NCBI RefSeq assembly: GCF_003610355.1
Contig: NZ_RAPY01000008.1
Span: forward strand, 124,001-188,000
DNA length: 64,000 nucleotides
Direction: 5' to 3'
From: Sphingobacterium detergens
Lineage (GTDB): Bacteria > Bacteroidota > Bacteroidia > Sphingobacteriales > Sphingobacteriaceae
The translations under genes and the position numbers were made by a program. The first letter of the stretch is position 1; each line of letters begins with the position of its first letter. Positions 1 to 9,280 of the stretch are shown here, piece after piece. The notes under the pieces are model-generated. The model was not told the origin of the DNA. It searched no databases and saw nothing but the letters and a program-made list of their open reading frames with translations.

Positions 1-353
1 AGTCCGAACAGTGGCTCTCTTCCGAATACATCGCGTCAAGCATCCAGGTAAATGCCGTTGTAGTCCGCAAGGAGATCGCTTCGCTGAAAGCCGCAGCTTT
101 ATTAGTCAGTAAAGAGGGCAAAGGTGGAGGGATTCGCATAAACAAGGAAAAAGAGCGCATCAGCCTTGCAGACATCTATCAAAGTACAAAACAAAATGAG
201 CTATCGGGTAAATTTAACAATCCCAATCCAGCTTGTATTGTAGGTAAAAACATCAATGCCAAATTGCAGGATCTTTATCAGGAAGTCGACACTGATATTG
301 TAGCGCGTTTGGGAAAAATGACGCTGGTTGATTTCAGTAAAACATTTAATTAA
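1..353 (+). CDS. Rrf2 family transcriptional regulator (5' truncated by window)
   Basis: The reading frame is open from base 3 to the TAA at 351-353 and gives about 116 residues. Visible is the second half of an Rrf2 winged helix-turn-helix (NAVVVRKEIASLKAAALL, then SKEGKGGGIRI, then ISLADIYQST) and a C-terminal dimerisation part containing NPACIVGKNINAKLQ. Rrf2 proteins are small dimeric repressors, some with Fe-S clusters; only one Cys is visible in this part, so a cluster cannot be claimed. The stop lies 8 bases before the next gene, an NAD(P)-binding oxidoreductase, so the two are probably co-transcribed and the regulator may control it. The first part of the gene is outside the window. 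Confidence 0.85.
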   Translation, partial: SEQWLSSEYIASSIQVNAVVVRKEIASLKAAALLVSKEGKGGGIRINKEKERISLADIYQSTKQNELSGKFNNPNPACIVGKNINAKLQDLYQEVDTDIVARLGKMTLVDFSKTFN

Positions 354-361
354 AAACACAC

Positions 362-1009
362 ATGAAAGTAGCAGTAATTGGATCCACAGGATACGTAGGA
401 ACACACCTTGTCAAAGAATTGGTTGACCGCAACTACCAGGTCGTAGCACTAGCTCGTCATACAGATAGCATTCCATCGAACGACAAAATAACGAAAGTAC
501 AGGTTGACATCAACAATCATGAACAGTTGGTAAACGCTTTAACAGGCGTTGATGTAGTTATTTCAGCATTTAATGCGGGCTGGACTAACCCTAACCTTTA
601 CGAAGATTTTACCCAAGGTGCTTTAGCAATTCAACAAGCCGTTAAAGATGCGGGCGTTAGACGATTTATTGTTGTTGGTGGAGCTGGAAGCTTATTAATT
701 GATGGCAATCGTCTGGTCGATTCACCAGATTTCCTGAGGGAAATCAAACCTGGAGCTTTGGCAGCAGCAGATTATCTTGATACCATTCGCAAGGAAGAAC
801 AGCTGAACTGGACGATGATCAGCCCCGCCATAGAGATGAATCCGCATGCTGGCGGTACACGCACGGGCAATTATCGCACGGGTTTGGATGCGCCGGTATT
901 TGATCAAGAAGGGCGTTCGAGACTATCAGTTGAAGATCTTGCCGTTGCCATCGTGGACGAGATCGAGAACAAACAGTTTACAAACAAACGTTTTACAGCT
1001 GCCTACTAA
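362..1009 (+). CDS. NAD(P)-binding oxidoreductase, atypical SDR/NmrA-like
   Basis: 215 aa. The N-terminus VIGSTGYVGTHLVKEL is a Rossmann dinucleotide-binding loop (GxxGxxG type), followed by an acidic strand end (KVQVDINN), a VDVVISAF strand and the VRRFIVVGGAGSL strand typical of atypical short-chain dehydrogenases with an NmrA/YwnB-like fold. No substrate can be inferred. It follows an Rrf2 regulator by 8 bases, an arrangement common for redox-responsive oxidoreductase genes in Bacteroidota. The ATG at 362 is the only good start. A strong hairpin at 1054-1083 closes the pair. Cytoplasmic; no signal peptide or membrane segment. Confidence 0.8.
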   Translation: MKVAVIGSTGYVGTHLVKELVDRNYQVVALARHTDSIPSNDKITKVQVDINNHEQLVNALTGVDVVISAFNAGWTNPNLYEDFTQGALAIQQAVKDAGVRRFIVVGGAGSLLIDGNRLVDSPDFLREIKPGALAAADYLDTIRKEEQLNWTMISPAIEMNPHAGGTRTGNYRTGLDAPVFDQEGRSRLSVEDLAVAIVDEIENKQFTNKRFTAAY

Positions 1010-1053
1010 TCGTGCTACAATCGTTTGATTTAGATTTTATACAAAATTTTATT

Positions 1054-1083
1054 ACAAAAGGGAAGCGCAATCTTCCCTTTTGT
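1054..1083 (+). terminator. Rho-independent terminator after the Rrf2/oxidoreductase pair
   Basis: Perfect 12-bp inverted repeat ACAAAAGGGAAG / CTTCCCTTTTGT with a 6-base loop. The T-run is inside the 3' arm and the A-run inside the 5' arm, so it could work in both directions. Confidence 0.75.
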
Positions 1084-1154
1084 CGTTGATATCATTTATA
1101 TTTGACATTAATTAAACAATTAAAAAGCTAAATAATCGAAAAAGAATTAATCCT

Positions 1155-2639
1155 ATGCTATTTAAAAAATCGATTCCTAAACTGATTGCTGAGGCAAATG
1201 AAAATGGTGAACATACACTGAAACGAACATTAACAAGTGGCGGATTAATTGCGCTAGGCGTTGGAGCTATCATTGGAGCAGGGCTATTTTCCCTAACCGG
1301 AATTGCAGCTGCAGAGAATGCTGGTCCCGCTGTTATCCTATCTTTTATTATCGCTGCCGTTGGTTGTGCTTTTGCTGGTCTCTGTTATGCCGAATTTGCA
1401 TCCATGATTCCGGTCGCTGGAAGCGCCTACACCTATTCTTATGCAACTATGGGTGAGTTCGTTGCCTGGATCATCGGATGGGACCTTGTATTGGAGTACG
1501 CACTAGCGGGTGCTACTGTAGCCGTCAGTTGGTCGCAATACTTTAATCAGCTCCTGATGATTTTCCACATCCATCTACCCGACGCACTGCTGAAAGGCCC
1601 CTGGGAAGGTGGTATGGTTAATTTACCAGCCATCATTATCGTATGCTTGCTTTCGCTGCTATTAATGCGTGGAACACAGGAATCATCACGCGTAAACAAT
1701 ATCCTAGTGATCCTAAAAGTAGGCGTTGTATTGATTTTTATTGCGTTAGGATGGAGCTTTATCAACCCTGCAAACCACGATCCTTTTATCCCGGTAAATG
1801 CTGGTGAGGAAATGGTCAAAAATGGACAGCAAGGCTTTTGGGCTTTTCTAAAGAGCGATGACTTCGGTCATTTCGGAATCAGCGGTGTATTGCGTGCAGC
1901 AGGTGTTGTATTCTTTGCTTTTATTGGTTTTGATGCTGTAAGTACGGCTGCTCAAGAGGCGAAAAATCCGAAAAAAGGAATGCCAATTGGTATCATCGGA
2001 TCATTAATTATCTGTACCCTTCTTTATGTATTGTTCTCTTATGTAATGACAGGTATTGAAAATTATACCATGTTTAAAGGCGATGCCAAACCAGTAGCTA
2101 CAGCATTTGCGAAAACAGGATATCATTTTCTGAATACAGCATTAATTATTACGATTATTGCAGGTTATACATCTGTTATTCTTGTCATGTTACTCGGACA
2201 AAGCCGGGTATTCTATTCCATGAGTAAAGATGGCTTGCTTCCAAAAATATTTTCTGATCTTTCCAAAAGACAGACTCCTTGGAAAACAAATGCAATCTTT
2301 ATGGTATTCGTAAGTATCTTCGCTGGATTTGTTCCTGTTTCCGACCTTGGTCACATGGTGAGTATAGGTACCTTATTTGCCTTTACATTGGTTTGTGTAG
2401 GGATATTGGTACTCCGCAAAACCGATCCCAATCTAGAACGTCCATTCAAAACACCTCTAGTTCCTTTTGTTCCGGTTATGGGTATCATTGTCTGTGTACT
2501 GATGATGGCCTCACTACCTATCGAAAGTTGGGAACGTCTGGCAATCTGGTTGGCCCTAGGTCTATTGATTTACTTCGTCTACGGTAAAAAGCATAGTGTT
2601 ATCCGCAAACAACACCGAGATCAACAAGGTATAGAATAA
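1155..2639 (+). CDS. APC family amino acid permease (CAT/YfnA-like)
   Basis: 494 aa integral membrane protein with about 12 hydrophobic segments, the usual length for the amino acid-polyamine-organocation superfamily. The first transmembrane helix carries the family motif GVGAIIGAGLF (about residues 36-46), where the unwound GAG loop binds the substrate alpha-amino group. A second conserved block, VPVSDLGHMVSIGTLFAF, occurs near residues 390-410. Similarity is to the cationic amino acid transporter subgroup (YfnA-like), but a specific substrate cannot be assigned. Stand-alone gene, preceded by an AT-rich leader and followed by a strong terminator at 2681-2714. Confidence 0.9.
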   Translation: MLFKKSIPKLIAEANENGEHTLKRTLTSGGLIALGVGAIIGAGLFSLTGIAAAENAGPAVILSFIIAAVGCAFAGLCYAEFASMIPVAGSAYTYSYATMGEFVAWIIGWDLVLEYALAGATVAVSWSQYFNQLLMIFHIHLPDALLKGPWEGGMVNLPAIIIVCLLSLLLMRGTQESSRVNNILVILKVGVVLIFIALGWSFINPANHDPFIPVNAGEEMVKNGQQGFWAFLKSDDFGHFGISGVLRAAGVVFFAFIGFDAVSTAAQEAKNPKKGMPIGIIGSLIICTLLYVLFSYVMTGIENYTMFKGDAKPVATAFAKTGYHFLNTALIITIIAGYTSVILVMLLGQSRVFYSMSKDGLLPKIFSDLSKRQTPWKTNAIFMVFVSIFAGFVPVSDLGHMVSIGTLFAFTLVCVGILVLRKTDPNLERPFKTPLVPFVPVMGIIVCVLMMASLPIESWERLAIWLALGLLIYFVYGKKHSVIRKQHRDQQGIE

Positions 2640-2680
2640 TAGAGACAAACACGATCTATTGACACTTGTCTCCATATAAA

Positions 2681-2714
2681 CAAATCGGGCTTCTTAAAAA
2701 AGAAGCCCGATTTG
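2681..2714 (+). terminator. Rho-independent terminator after the APC permease
   Basis: 15-bp perfect inverted repeat CAAATCGGGCTTCTT / AAGAAGCCCGATTTG around a 4-base A loop, followed by TTTATA. It lies between two convergent genes and may serve both. Confidence 0.8.
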
Positions 2715-2760
2715 TTTATATCTAATTATCATGTGTTTTTGAATTCGCCTGCCAAATAAG

Positions 2761-3303
2761 CTATAATGCGCTCAACTTAAAATAGCCATTTGCAATTACA
2801 TCCTCTTTCAACCCGGTTTTGGGAACAATCTGAATATGATATTTTATTTTATCCGCATCAAGCAACAGATCTTCTATTTCATAAATATCATCCACATCCA
2901 ACCCATATTTATCATCAATATGAGCTGTGCTATGGTGCTTCCAAAAAACGGTGCGTTTGGCCTTCTCTGTAGCTTTAGCCAAATTGGGGGCAACAATCAG
3001 TTCCTTATAATGAAATTCATCAAACTCATTTGGCTTATAGCCCCCCAGGTTGACAAAAAATAATTTCAACTCAGTATCCGACACTGTAGAATTATTTTTT
3101 TCTACCACCTTAATTTCATACTCTCCGATTTTATTAACCACACGGTAAGCATCAATATGAATTTTACCATCAGCATCAGGCCAGAAATCTTTAATTGGGT
3201 CTATAAAATCCTTCAGTTCATTACCGATTCCAAAAAAGATATCATGCTGTTCTGTACGTCTATTTTTCGGTTTACAACCGATCAAAATCATAAATAATTT
3301 CAT
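2761..3303 (-). CDS. DUF1543 family protein
   Basis: 180 aa from the ATG at 3303. The start MKLFMILIGCKPKNRRTEQ followed by HDIFFGIG, and the later FWPDADGKIHIDAYR, match the DUF1543 pattern as I recall it (small conserved proteins with a GCKPxGRxTEQHD opening). A second copy-like block, FFVNLGGYKPNEFDEFHYKE, follows near residues 103-122, as DUF1543 proteins often have two related halves. The frame is open upstream to a TTG at 3375, but the family N-terminus supports the internal ATG. No signal peptide or catalytic motif is visible and the function is unknown. Transcribed convergently with the permease upstream. Confidence 0.75.
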   Translation of the reverse strand: MKLFMILIGCKPKNRRTEQHDIFFGIGNELKDFIDPIKDFWPDADGKIHIDAYRVVNKIGEYEIKVVEKNNSTVSDTELKLFFVNLGGYKPNEFDEFHYKELIVAPNLAKATEKAKRTVFWKHHSTAHIDDKYGLDVDDIYEIEDLLLDADKIKYHIQIVPKTGLKEDVIANGYFKLSAL

Positions 3304-3458
3304 ATGCAAATAATCTGTCTTTGAAAGGCTATATGGAATATCCAGGTTATTTTCATCAGTGTTTGTGCTTTCCAATCATGGATATTTCATAACTTAAGCC
3401 CATTAAACAATAAAAATAACGATTATCCACCACATTTAATACAGATAAAGACCTGACT

Positions 3459-4331
3459 ATGAGTAAAATTTTCCTATCATTTACGTTACTATTCCTGTCT
3501 TTGTATTCTTTCGGGCAAAAACGAAGTACAGATAAAAAACTGGAAAAACAGATAAAACAGCTTATTCAGGGTTTTCAGGGAGAAGTAGGTATTTATGTGC
3601 ATGACCTAAAGAAACACAAGGAAGTCAACATCGGAGCCGATAGTATCTTTCCTACAGCAAGCGTTGTCAAGATCCCAATTTTAGTGGGCGTCTTTGATAA
3701 AATTGAAAAAGGACAGCTGCAATTGGACCAAGAGTATGTCTATCGTGAAAGTCAAAAGTATGGTGGCTCGGGTCTGATGCAATTTTTTAAGGACAGCAGC
3801 AAAGTTGATCTCAAAACACTCGTCGCTCTCATGCTGTCCTATAGTGACAATGTAACAAGCATCTGGAATCAAAAGCTTGCTGGTGGTGGAATAGCAATCA
3901 ACAAGTTGATGAGCGACCTTCAATTACAGCATACCCGTGTCAATTCACAAACCGAAGGAAGAAAAGCTGATTGGGAAAAATACGGTTGGGGACAGACGAC
4001 AGCCAAGGAGATGGCAGATCTCCTAACTTTGATCCGTCAGGGAAAAGTAGTCTCAGTAAAATCTTCGGATCGGATGTATCGTTTTCTGGGCAATATGTTC
4101 TATGATGAAAGAGCGCTTTCCCAGATTCCTGCTACAGTCAAGGCAGCCTCTAAAACTGGTTCCTTGGATGATGTACGTAACGAAGTTATTTTGGTCAATG
4201 CACCTAAGGGAGACTATGTATTCAGTATATTCACCAAAAACAATCAGGATAAGAGCTGGGGTAAAACCAATGCTGCAGAAGTATTGACACGCAATCTCTC
4301 CAAATTACTGTGGGATTACTACGGCAAATAA
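3459..4331 (+). CDS. Class A beta-lactamase-like serine hydrolase, exported
   Basis: 290 aa with a Sec signal peptide (cleavage near SFG-Q, residue 19-20). Active-site motifs of the penicillin-binding/class A lactamase fold are present: SVVK (68-71, nucleophile and general base), SDN (129-131) and KTG (232-234). The omega-loop region (about 165-182, TEGRKADWEKYGWGQTTAKEM) has a Glu in the right area but not the standard ExxLN spacing. It may therefore be a beta-lactamase2-superfamily hydrolase rather than a proven lactamase. Periplasmic location is expected. Stand-alone gene. Confidence 0.8.
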   Translation: MSKIFLSFTLLFLSLYSFGQKRSTDKKLEKQIKQLIQGFQGEVGIYVHDLKKHKEVNIGADSIFPTASVVKIPILVGVFDKIEKGQLQLDQEYVYRESQKYGGSGLMQFFKDSSKVDLKTLVALMLSYSDNVTSIWNQKLAGGGIAINKLMSDLQLQHTRVNSQTEGRKADWEKYGWGQTTAKEMADLLTLIRQGKVVSVKSSDRMYRFLGNMFYDERALSQIPATVKAASKTGSLDDVRNEVILVNAPKGDYVFSIFTKNNQDKSWGKTNAAEVLTRNLSKLLWDYYGK

Positions 4332-4590
4332 TTTGTTTACCCGATTGATTAAGCCTGCCTGCACCGCAGCACAACGATGATATAGGCCTTCGGCAGCGCT
4401 AAATTTGATACAAATGGCAGCATAGTTGCTGTTATTTCTATACAGATTATTGCATTAACTATCTAAACCATTTCAAGTAATATTGGATATGCTGCTGTAA
4501 CGACGATTAGCGTCCCTCCCATGCTGGTACATCGCGGTGATATCCGCTCCAAAAGCTGATCATTAATGACTGTCAACACAAATAAAAGAA
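4332..4590. other. Intergenic stretch without a recognisable gene
   Basis: About 260 bases between the serine hydrolase gene and a hairpin terminator. I see no coding frame, tRNA fold or repeat here. Confidence 0.5.
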
Positions 4591-4629
4591 CATAAAAAAC
4601 GGAGGCTGAAACAGTCTCCGTTTTTTATG
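4591..4629. terminator. Bidirectional hairpin terminator
   Basis: Inverted repeat CATAAAAAACGGAG...CTCCGTTTTTTATG with a short loop containing a few extra pairs. The A- and T-runs on either side make it a plausible terminator for the hydrolase gene (+) and the lipoprotein gene (-). Confidence 0.75.
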
Positions 4630-4696
4630 TTTAAGTAAGCGAATTAGTTTTTCAACGCATCACTACCATTTCTGGCTTTGCGGCCACTATTCTCAT

Positions 4697-5218
4697 TTAC
4701 TTTTTAAAAGCATCTTTCACATCTTTTGCAGCTTCTTTTGTACCGGAAGCAACATCCTTAGCGACCTTTTTAGTACCATCAGCAACATCACCAGCCACTT
4801 TTTTAGTACCATCTGCTACATCTTTTGCTACATCCTTAGTTTTATCGGCGGCTTTATTCGCTGCATCTACCGTAGCATCTTTCGCGTCTTTCAAACCTTC
4901 TTTTACGTCCTGACCAGCATCACGCAATGCAGTTTTAGTTTTCTCCCAAGCTGTGTTAGCCTCTTCCGAAGCCGCACGAGCCTTCTCTTCTGCAGCCTTA
5001 TCACCTTTGGCGATTGCTTCATCTAAAGCCTTCTTAGCTTCCTCAGCTTTCAAACGCGCAGTTTCTTCGGTGTTCTTTAAATCTGCTATTGCTGCATCTA
5101 CATGCTCACCTACTGTTTGTGCAGTATCTGTAGTGTCTGACGCTTTCTTCTCCGAATTATTGCAAGAAGACATTACCAATGCTCCCGCTACTACTGCTAA
5201 AAGTGCAATTTTTTTCAT
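4697..5218 (-). CDS. LEA/apolipoprotein-like repeat lipoprotein
   Basis: 173 aa. The signal peptide ends in a lipobox (VMSSC, Cys 19), so the mature protein is a lipid-anchored envelope protein. The mature part is almost entirely Ala/Lys/Asp/Glu and breaks into degenerate 11-residue units (for example KDVADGTKKVAG, DVADGTKKVAK, DVASGTKEAAK), which predict long amphipathic helices like those of LEA or YtxH-type stress proteins. No catalytic domain. The function is unknown; a stress-related role is only inferred from composition. The repeated units make the gene prone to slippage. Confidence 0.8.
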   Translation of the reverse strand: MKKIALLAVVAGALVMSSCNNSEKKASDTTDTAQTVGEHVDAAIADLKNTEETARLKAEEAKKALDEAIAKGDKAAEEKARAASEEANTAWEKTKTALRDAGQDVKEGLKDAKDATVDAANKAADKTKDVAKDVADGTKKVAGDVADGTKKVAKDVASGTKEAAKDVKDAFKK

Positions 5219-5368
5219 TAGAATATTTGTTTTTTAATGGCAAGAAGTCATCAAGAGCTTATATTTATCCTTTTTGGAGCCTATCAACTGCATGATGTTT
5301 TCATGTAAGTTTGTAATTATATGATTAACTAGTCTTCAATTTACAACTTCTATGCCAAATAGAAAAAC

Positions 5369-6256
5369 TTATTGTTTTGGGTAAATTGTTCCCTTCGCCG
5401 CTTCCAATGTATTTTTCAATAATCCAACGATGGTCATTAAACCCACACCGCCCGGTACCGGAGTAATCCAGGAAGCTTTAGGTGCGACATGCTCAAAGTC
5501 CACGTCACCATATAATTTAAACCCAGATTTAGTTTCAGTAGATGTTTCTCTATTGATACCCACATCAATTACCACAGCCCCCTCTTTGACCATATCTGCA
5601 GTAACAAAATTCTTTCTACCGATAGCGGCCACGACGATATCACCACGCAAGACCTCAGTTTTAAGATCTTTCGTACGACTATGTGTTAACGTAACAGTAC
5701 AGTTTCCAGGATTGGCATTACGAGCCAATAAGATGCTCATCGGCGAACCAACAATATTGCTTCGGCCTACCACCACTGCATGTTTACCCGCTGTCTCGAT
5801 CTTGTAATAATCAAGCATCAACATAATACCATAAGGCGTCGCTGGGATAAAACAAGGAAGATTACGCTGCATACGACCCAAGTTGATCGGGTGAAATCCA
5901 TCCACATCTTTGCGATAATCAATTGCTTCGGTAACTTTGTCCGGGTCAATATGTTTTGGTAAAGGCAATTGAACGATCAGACCGTCGATCGTATCATCTT
6001 TGTTGATTTCTTTGACCTTAGCGATCAATTCCTCTTCGCTGATACTTTCATCGTAACGGATATTTGTAGATTCAAAGCCGACCAATTGACAATTGCGCAT
6101 TTTGCTGGCTACATAGGTCTCACTACCACCATCATTACCAACAAGGATAGCCACCAAATGCGGTTTACGGCCAGTTTGCGTTGTAAATTCAGCCGCGTCC
6201 AGCGCAATTTGTTCTTTGATTTTTTCGGAAACTAGTTTACCATCTAATAGATTCAT
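5369..6256 (-). CDS. folD: Bifunctional methylenetetrahydrofolate dehydrogenase/cyclohydrolase
   Basis: 295 aa, the usual FolD length. It interconverts 5,10-methylene-THF and 10-formyl-THF in the one-carbon pool. Motifs: YVASKMRNCQLVGF (contains the catalytic Tyr and Lys), GLIVQLPLPKHID, KDVDGFHPINLGRM, the NADP-binding block VVGRSNIVGSP and the C-terminal PVPGGVGLMT signature. It lies downstream of lepA on the same strand with a hairpin between them, so it is probably a separate transcript or is partly read through. The ATG at 6256 fits the family N-terminus. Confidence 0.97.
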   Translation of the reverse strand: MNLLDGKLVSEKIKEQIALDAAEFTTQTGRKPHLVAILVGNDGGSETYVASKMRNCQLVGFESTNIRYDESISEEELIAKVKEINKDDTIDGLIVQLPLPKHIDPDKVTEAIDYRKDVDGFHPINLGRMQRNLPCFIPATPYGIMLMLDYYKIETAGKHAVVVGRSNIVGSPMSILLARNANPGNCTVTLTHSRTKDLKTEVLRGDIVVAAIGRKNFVTADMVKEGAVVIDVGINRETSTETKSGFKLYGDVDFEHVAPKASWITPVPGGVGLMTIVGLLKNTLEAAKGTIYPKQ

Positions 6257-6280
6257 GTTTAGGAGATTTGATTGTATTTA

Positions 6281-6303
6281 AAAGGAGCCCAAGAGCTCCT
6301 TTA
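6281..6303 (-). terminator. Terminator between lepA and folD
   Basis: Read on the minus strand: AAAGGAGC, loop TCTTGG, GCTCCTTT, then TAAAT. It is 23 bases beyond the lepA stop and 25 bases before the folD start, so it should attenuate lepA read-through. Confidence 0.65.
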
Positions 6304-6325
6304 TTTTATATAATTTAAAATATTA

Positions 6326-8116
6326 TTAATCCAATTTCAATACCGCCATAAATGCAGATTGCGGAATTTCTACGTTCCCAACCTGACGCATGCGTTTTTT
6401 ACCTTTTTTCTGTTTTTCCAACAATTTACGTTTACGCGAGATATCACCACCATAACATTTTGCAGTTACATCCTTACGCAAAGCAGAGATCGTTTCACGT
6501 GCGATGATCTTCGCCCCGATAGAAGCCTGGATACGGATCTCAAATTGCTGGCGAGGTAGAAGTTCTTTCAGTTTCTCACAGATTTTCTTACCAAAATCAT
6601 AGGCATTGCTTCGGTGAATCAATGAAGACAAAGCATCCACAGGTTCATCGTTCAATCGGATATCCAATTTAACCAAATCCGAAGTACGGTAACCGATCTG
6701 ATGATAGTCAAATGAAGCGTAACCTTTGGAAATAGTTTTCAACTTGTCATAGAAGTCAAATACAATCTCACCCATTGGCATCTCAAAAACCAACTCCACA
6801 CGATCCGAAGTCAGGTAATGCTGATTCATGATTGTACCGCGTTTTTGAATACACAAAGACATGATCGGTCCCACGAAATCCGATTTCGTAATAATATTAG
6901 CTTTGATATAAGGTTCTTCAATCGAATCCAATTTACTTGGATCAGGCAAGTCTGAGGGATTATGTACAATCACTTCTTCCTTATCCTTTGTCATATAGGC
7001 TTTATAAGATACGTTGGGCACGGTAGTAATTACCGTCATATCAAACTCTCTTTCCAAGCGTTCCTGAATAATCTCCATGTGGAGCATACCCAAGAAACCA
7101 CAACGGAAACCAAAACCTAAAGCTGCTGAAGACTCCGGTTCGAACACCAAAGAAGCATCATTCAATTGCAGACGGTGCATTGATTCACGCAATTCCTCGT
7201 AGTCTTCGGTATCCACAGGATAGATACCAGCAAAGACCATTGGTTTCACCTCTTCAAATCCTTGGATTGCCGCACCGCAAGGGCGGTCTTTATGGGTAAT
7301 GGTATCCCCCACTTTCACTTCACGAGCTTCCTTGATACCAGAAATAATATAACCTACATCCCCAGTCTTGATGACTTCTTTTGGCACTTGATTGAGCTTC
7401 AACGTACCGATCTCATCTGCAAAATACTCTTTGCCAGTCGCAACGAATTTTACTCTGTCCCCTTTGCGGATCTCGCCATTTTCAACTTTGAAATAGGCCA
7501 TGATACCGCGGAATGAGTTGAATACAGAGTCGAAAATCAAGGCCTGTAGTGGTGCATCAGCATCACCTACAGGATGTGGAATCCGTGCAACGATCGCTTC
7601 CAGGATATCTGGAACCCCAAGACCGGTCTTTCCAGAAGCAGGAATAATTGCATCGCGCTCACCACCGATCAAATCGACGATTTGATCTTTTACCTCTTCA
7701 GGCATCGCCCCCGGAAGATCCATCTTATTTAAGATCGGGATAATTTCCAAGTCATGCTCTAAAGCCAAATATAAGTTTGAGATTGTTTGTGCTTGAATCC
7801 CCTGTGATGCATCCACAATTAACAAGGCCCCTTCACAGGCAGCGATAGAACGGGATACTTCATATGAAAAGTCAACGTGTCCAGGAGTATCAATCAGGTT
7901 CAAGATATATTCCTGACCATCTTTTTTATAATTCATTTGGATGGCGTGACTCTTGATCGTAATACCACGTTCACGTTCCAAATCCATATTATCAAGTAAT
8001 TGTGCCTGTGCTTCGCGTTGACTGATGGTATTGGTATACTCTAAAAGGCGATCTGCCAAAGTACTTTTGCCATGGTCAATATGCGCAATAATACAGAAAT
8101 TACGAATGTGCTTCAT
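6326..8116 (-). CDS. lepA: Elongation factor 4 (back-translocating GTPase)
   Basis: 596 aa. N-terminal GTPase with G1 AHIDHGKSTLADRLL, the switch region RERGITIKSHA, G3 DTPGHVDF and G4 NKMDLP. EF-G-like domains follow, and the LepA-specific C-terminal domain has the KRKLLEKQKKGKKRMR stretch. LepA is a ribosome-associated cytoplasmic factor involved in initiation/biogenesis and stress. The length matches the family. A TATCTTTG -7 element lies about 30 bases upstream at 8147-8154. Start ATG at 8116. Confidence 0.98.
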   Translation of the reverse strand: MKHIRNFCIIAHIDHGKSTLADRLLEYTNTISQREAQAQLLDNMDLERERGITIKSHAIQMNYKKDGQEYILNLIDTPGHVDFSYEVSRSIAACEGALLIVDASQGIQAQTISNLYLALEHDLEIIPILNKMDLPGAMPEEVKDQIVDLIGGERDAIIPASGKTGLGVPDILEAIVARIPHPVGDADAPLQALIFDSVFNSFRGIMAYFKVENGEIRKGDRVKFVATGKEYFADEIGTLKLNQVPKEVIKTGDVGYIISGIKEAREVKVGDTITHKDRPCGAAIQGFEEVKPMVFAGIYPVDTEDYEELRESMHRLQLNDASLVFEPESSAALGFGFRCGFLGMLHMEIIQERLEREFDMTVITTVPNVSYKAYMTKDKEEVIVHNPSDLPDPSKLDSIEEPYIKANIITKSDFVGPIMSLCIQKRGTIMNQHYLTSDRVELVFEMPMGEIVFDFYDKLKTISKGYASFDYHQIGYRTSDLVKLDIRLNDEPVDALSSLIHRSNAYDFGKKICEKLKELLPRQQFEIRIQASIGAKIIARETISALRKDVTAKCYGGDISRKRKLLEKQKKGKKRMRQVGNVEIPQSAFMAVLKLD

Positions 8117-8146
8117 ATAGGATTTTTAAACTCTTTTGCTAAAAGG

Positions 8147-8154
8147 CAAAGATA
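8147..8154 (-). promoter_or_regulatory. lepA promoter -7 element
   Basis: TATCTTTG on the minus strand matches the Bacteroidota TAnnTTTG -7 consensus and lies about 30 bases before the lepA ATG. I see no clear -33 element at ideal spacing. Confidence 0.55.
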
Positions 8155-8264
8155 CCTTTTTTTATACATATTTATAGAATCAAGTATATTTTTCGTTTAT
8201 GGGATAAGGTAGGACGAAAAGATTTGCTATAGACATGAGCCACAAGCAAAAAGCATTTTCATTT

Positions 8265-9254
8265 TTAGTCGGCTATCGCGTAGGAAAAATGCTTTTGGTT
8301 GCGGGTCACCTTATCCATATCCCAGGCGATCTTACCTTTAAATTGTTCTGAACGTATTGGACAGTCCGTCACCTGGCAATAACGGCAACATTGTGGGAGA
8401 CAAGGATCCGCATGTACAAAAAACTCGGTGCGAACAGACATTTCCTTATTGACAATCTTATCGACAGCCGAAATTTCATCGTGTACCTTCACTAAATCAA
8501 GGTAACGGGGCAAAGTAAGGTGGCAATCCACATGCAGTTCGTTGCCATAGCGCTGCACCCGAAGATTATGCACATCAATCCACTCCGCTTTACGGTTACG
8601 TTCCAAAATAGCCACCACATCCTGCACAAGCTCGGTATCCGATTCATCCATCAGGCCACCGATAGACTGCCGCAGCAATTTGTAGCCATTGAATAAGATA
8701 AAAAGTCCCAATATAATGGAGATTACCACGTCGATCCATTGGAATCCCGTAAGCTTCATCAGAAGTAAACCCAATATCAAGCCGATTGTACTGTAGGCAT
8801 CCACCTGCAGGTGTTTGCCATCCGCCACCAAGGTAATAGACCCCAAGGCACGCCCTCTTTTCATGATATAAAGTCCCACAGCAAAATTGATCAGCGAGGT
8901 AATTCCGATCAAATAGATCCCTTGTTCGAGATGCGTAATTTCTGCCGGGAAAAAGATATTGTAACAGGCTTTTGCCAAAATAATCGCACCAGCGATAAAG
9001 ATCAGCCCGCCCTCAAGGAAAACAGAGAAAAACTCAACTTTACCATGTCCATAAGGATGGTTTTCATCTTTAGGTTGTGCAGCAAGGTAGATGCTATAAA
9101 ATGCGAAACCTGAGGCCACAACATTGACGATACTCTCGGCAGCATCTGTAAAGATGGCGCTGGAATCTGTTAAAAAATAGGCAACAAACTTAATGATCAT
9201 TAAGCCTATTCCCGTAAACAGCGATAATAAAACCAATCTTGTTTGTCTCGACAT
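8265..9254 (-). CDS. Cation diffusion facilitator family transporter
   Basis: 329 aa from the ATG at 9254. The frame extends to a TTG at 9275, but that would place coding sequence over the promoter element. About six hydrophobic segments are followed by a cytoplasmic C-terminal domain (VDCHLTLPRYLDLVKVHDEIS), the CDF layout that exports divalent metals by proton antiport. The TM2 metal site reads FTDAAES and the TM5 region VDAYSTIG. A Cys-rich tail (CLPQCCRYCQVTDC) is unusual for the family and could bind metal. The metal is not assignable from sequence alone. Confidence 0.9.
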   Translation of the reverse strand: MSRQTRLVLLSLFTGIGLMIIKFVAYFLTDSSAIFTDAAESIVNVVASGFAFYSIYLAAQPKDENHPYGHGKVEFFSVFLEGGLIFIAGAIILAKACYNIFFPAEITHLEQGIYLIGITSLINFAVGLYIMKRGRALGSITLVADGKHLQVDAYSTIGLILGLLLMKLTGFQWIDVVISIILGLFILFNGYKLLRQSIGGLMDESDTELVQDVVAILERNRKAEWIDVHNLRVQRYGNELHVDCHLTLPRYLDLVKVHDEISAVDKIVNKEMSVRTEFFVHADPCLPQCCRYCQVTDCPIRSEQFKGKIAWDMDKVTRNQKHFSYAIAD

Positions 9255-9272
9255 GACCTGTATTTTGTAGGA

Positions 9273-9280
9273 CAAAGGTA
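9273..9280 (-). promoter_or_regulatory. CDF transporter promoter -7 element
   Basis: TACCTTTG on the minus strand, 18 bases before the ATG at 9254, fits TAnnTTTG. It is the main reason for rejecting the upstream TTG start. Confidence 0.5.

Noticed and set aside
3304..3375. Upstream TTG extension of the DUF1543 gene
   Set aside because: The family N-terminus begins at the internal ATG (3303) and the extension has no conserved residues.
3459..4331. Calling this a confirmed antibiotic-resistance beta-lactamase
   Set aside because: The SxxK, SDN and KTG motifs are present but the omega-loop ExxLN pattern is not, so activity cannot be claimed.
9255..9275. TTG start extending the CDF transporter N-terminus
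   Set aside because: It overlaps a good -7 element (9273-9280) and the family start fits the ATG at 9254.
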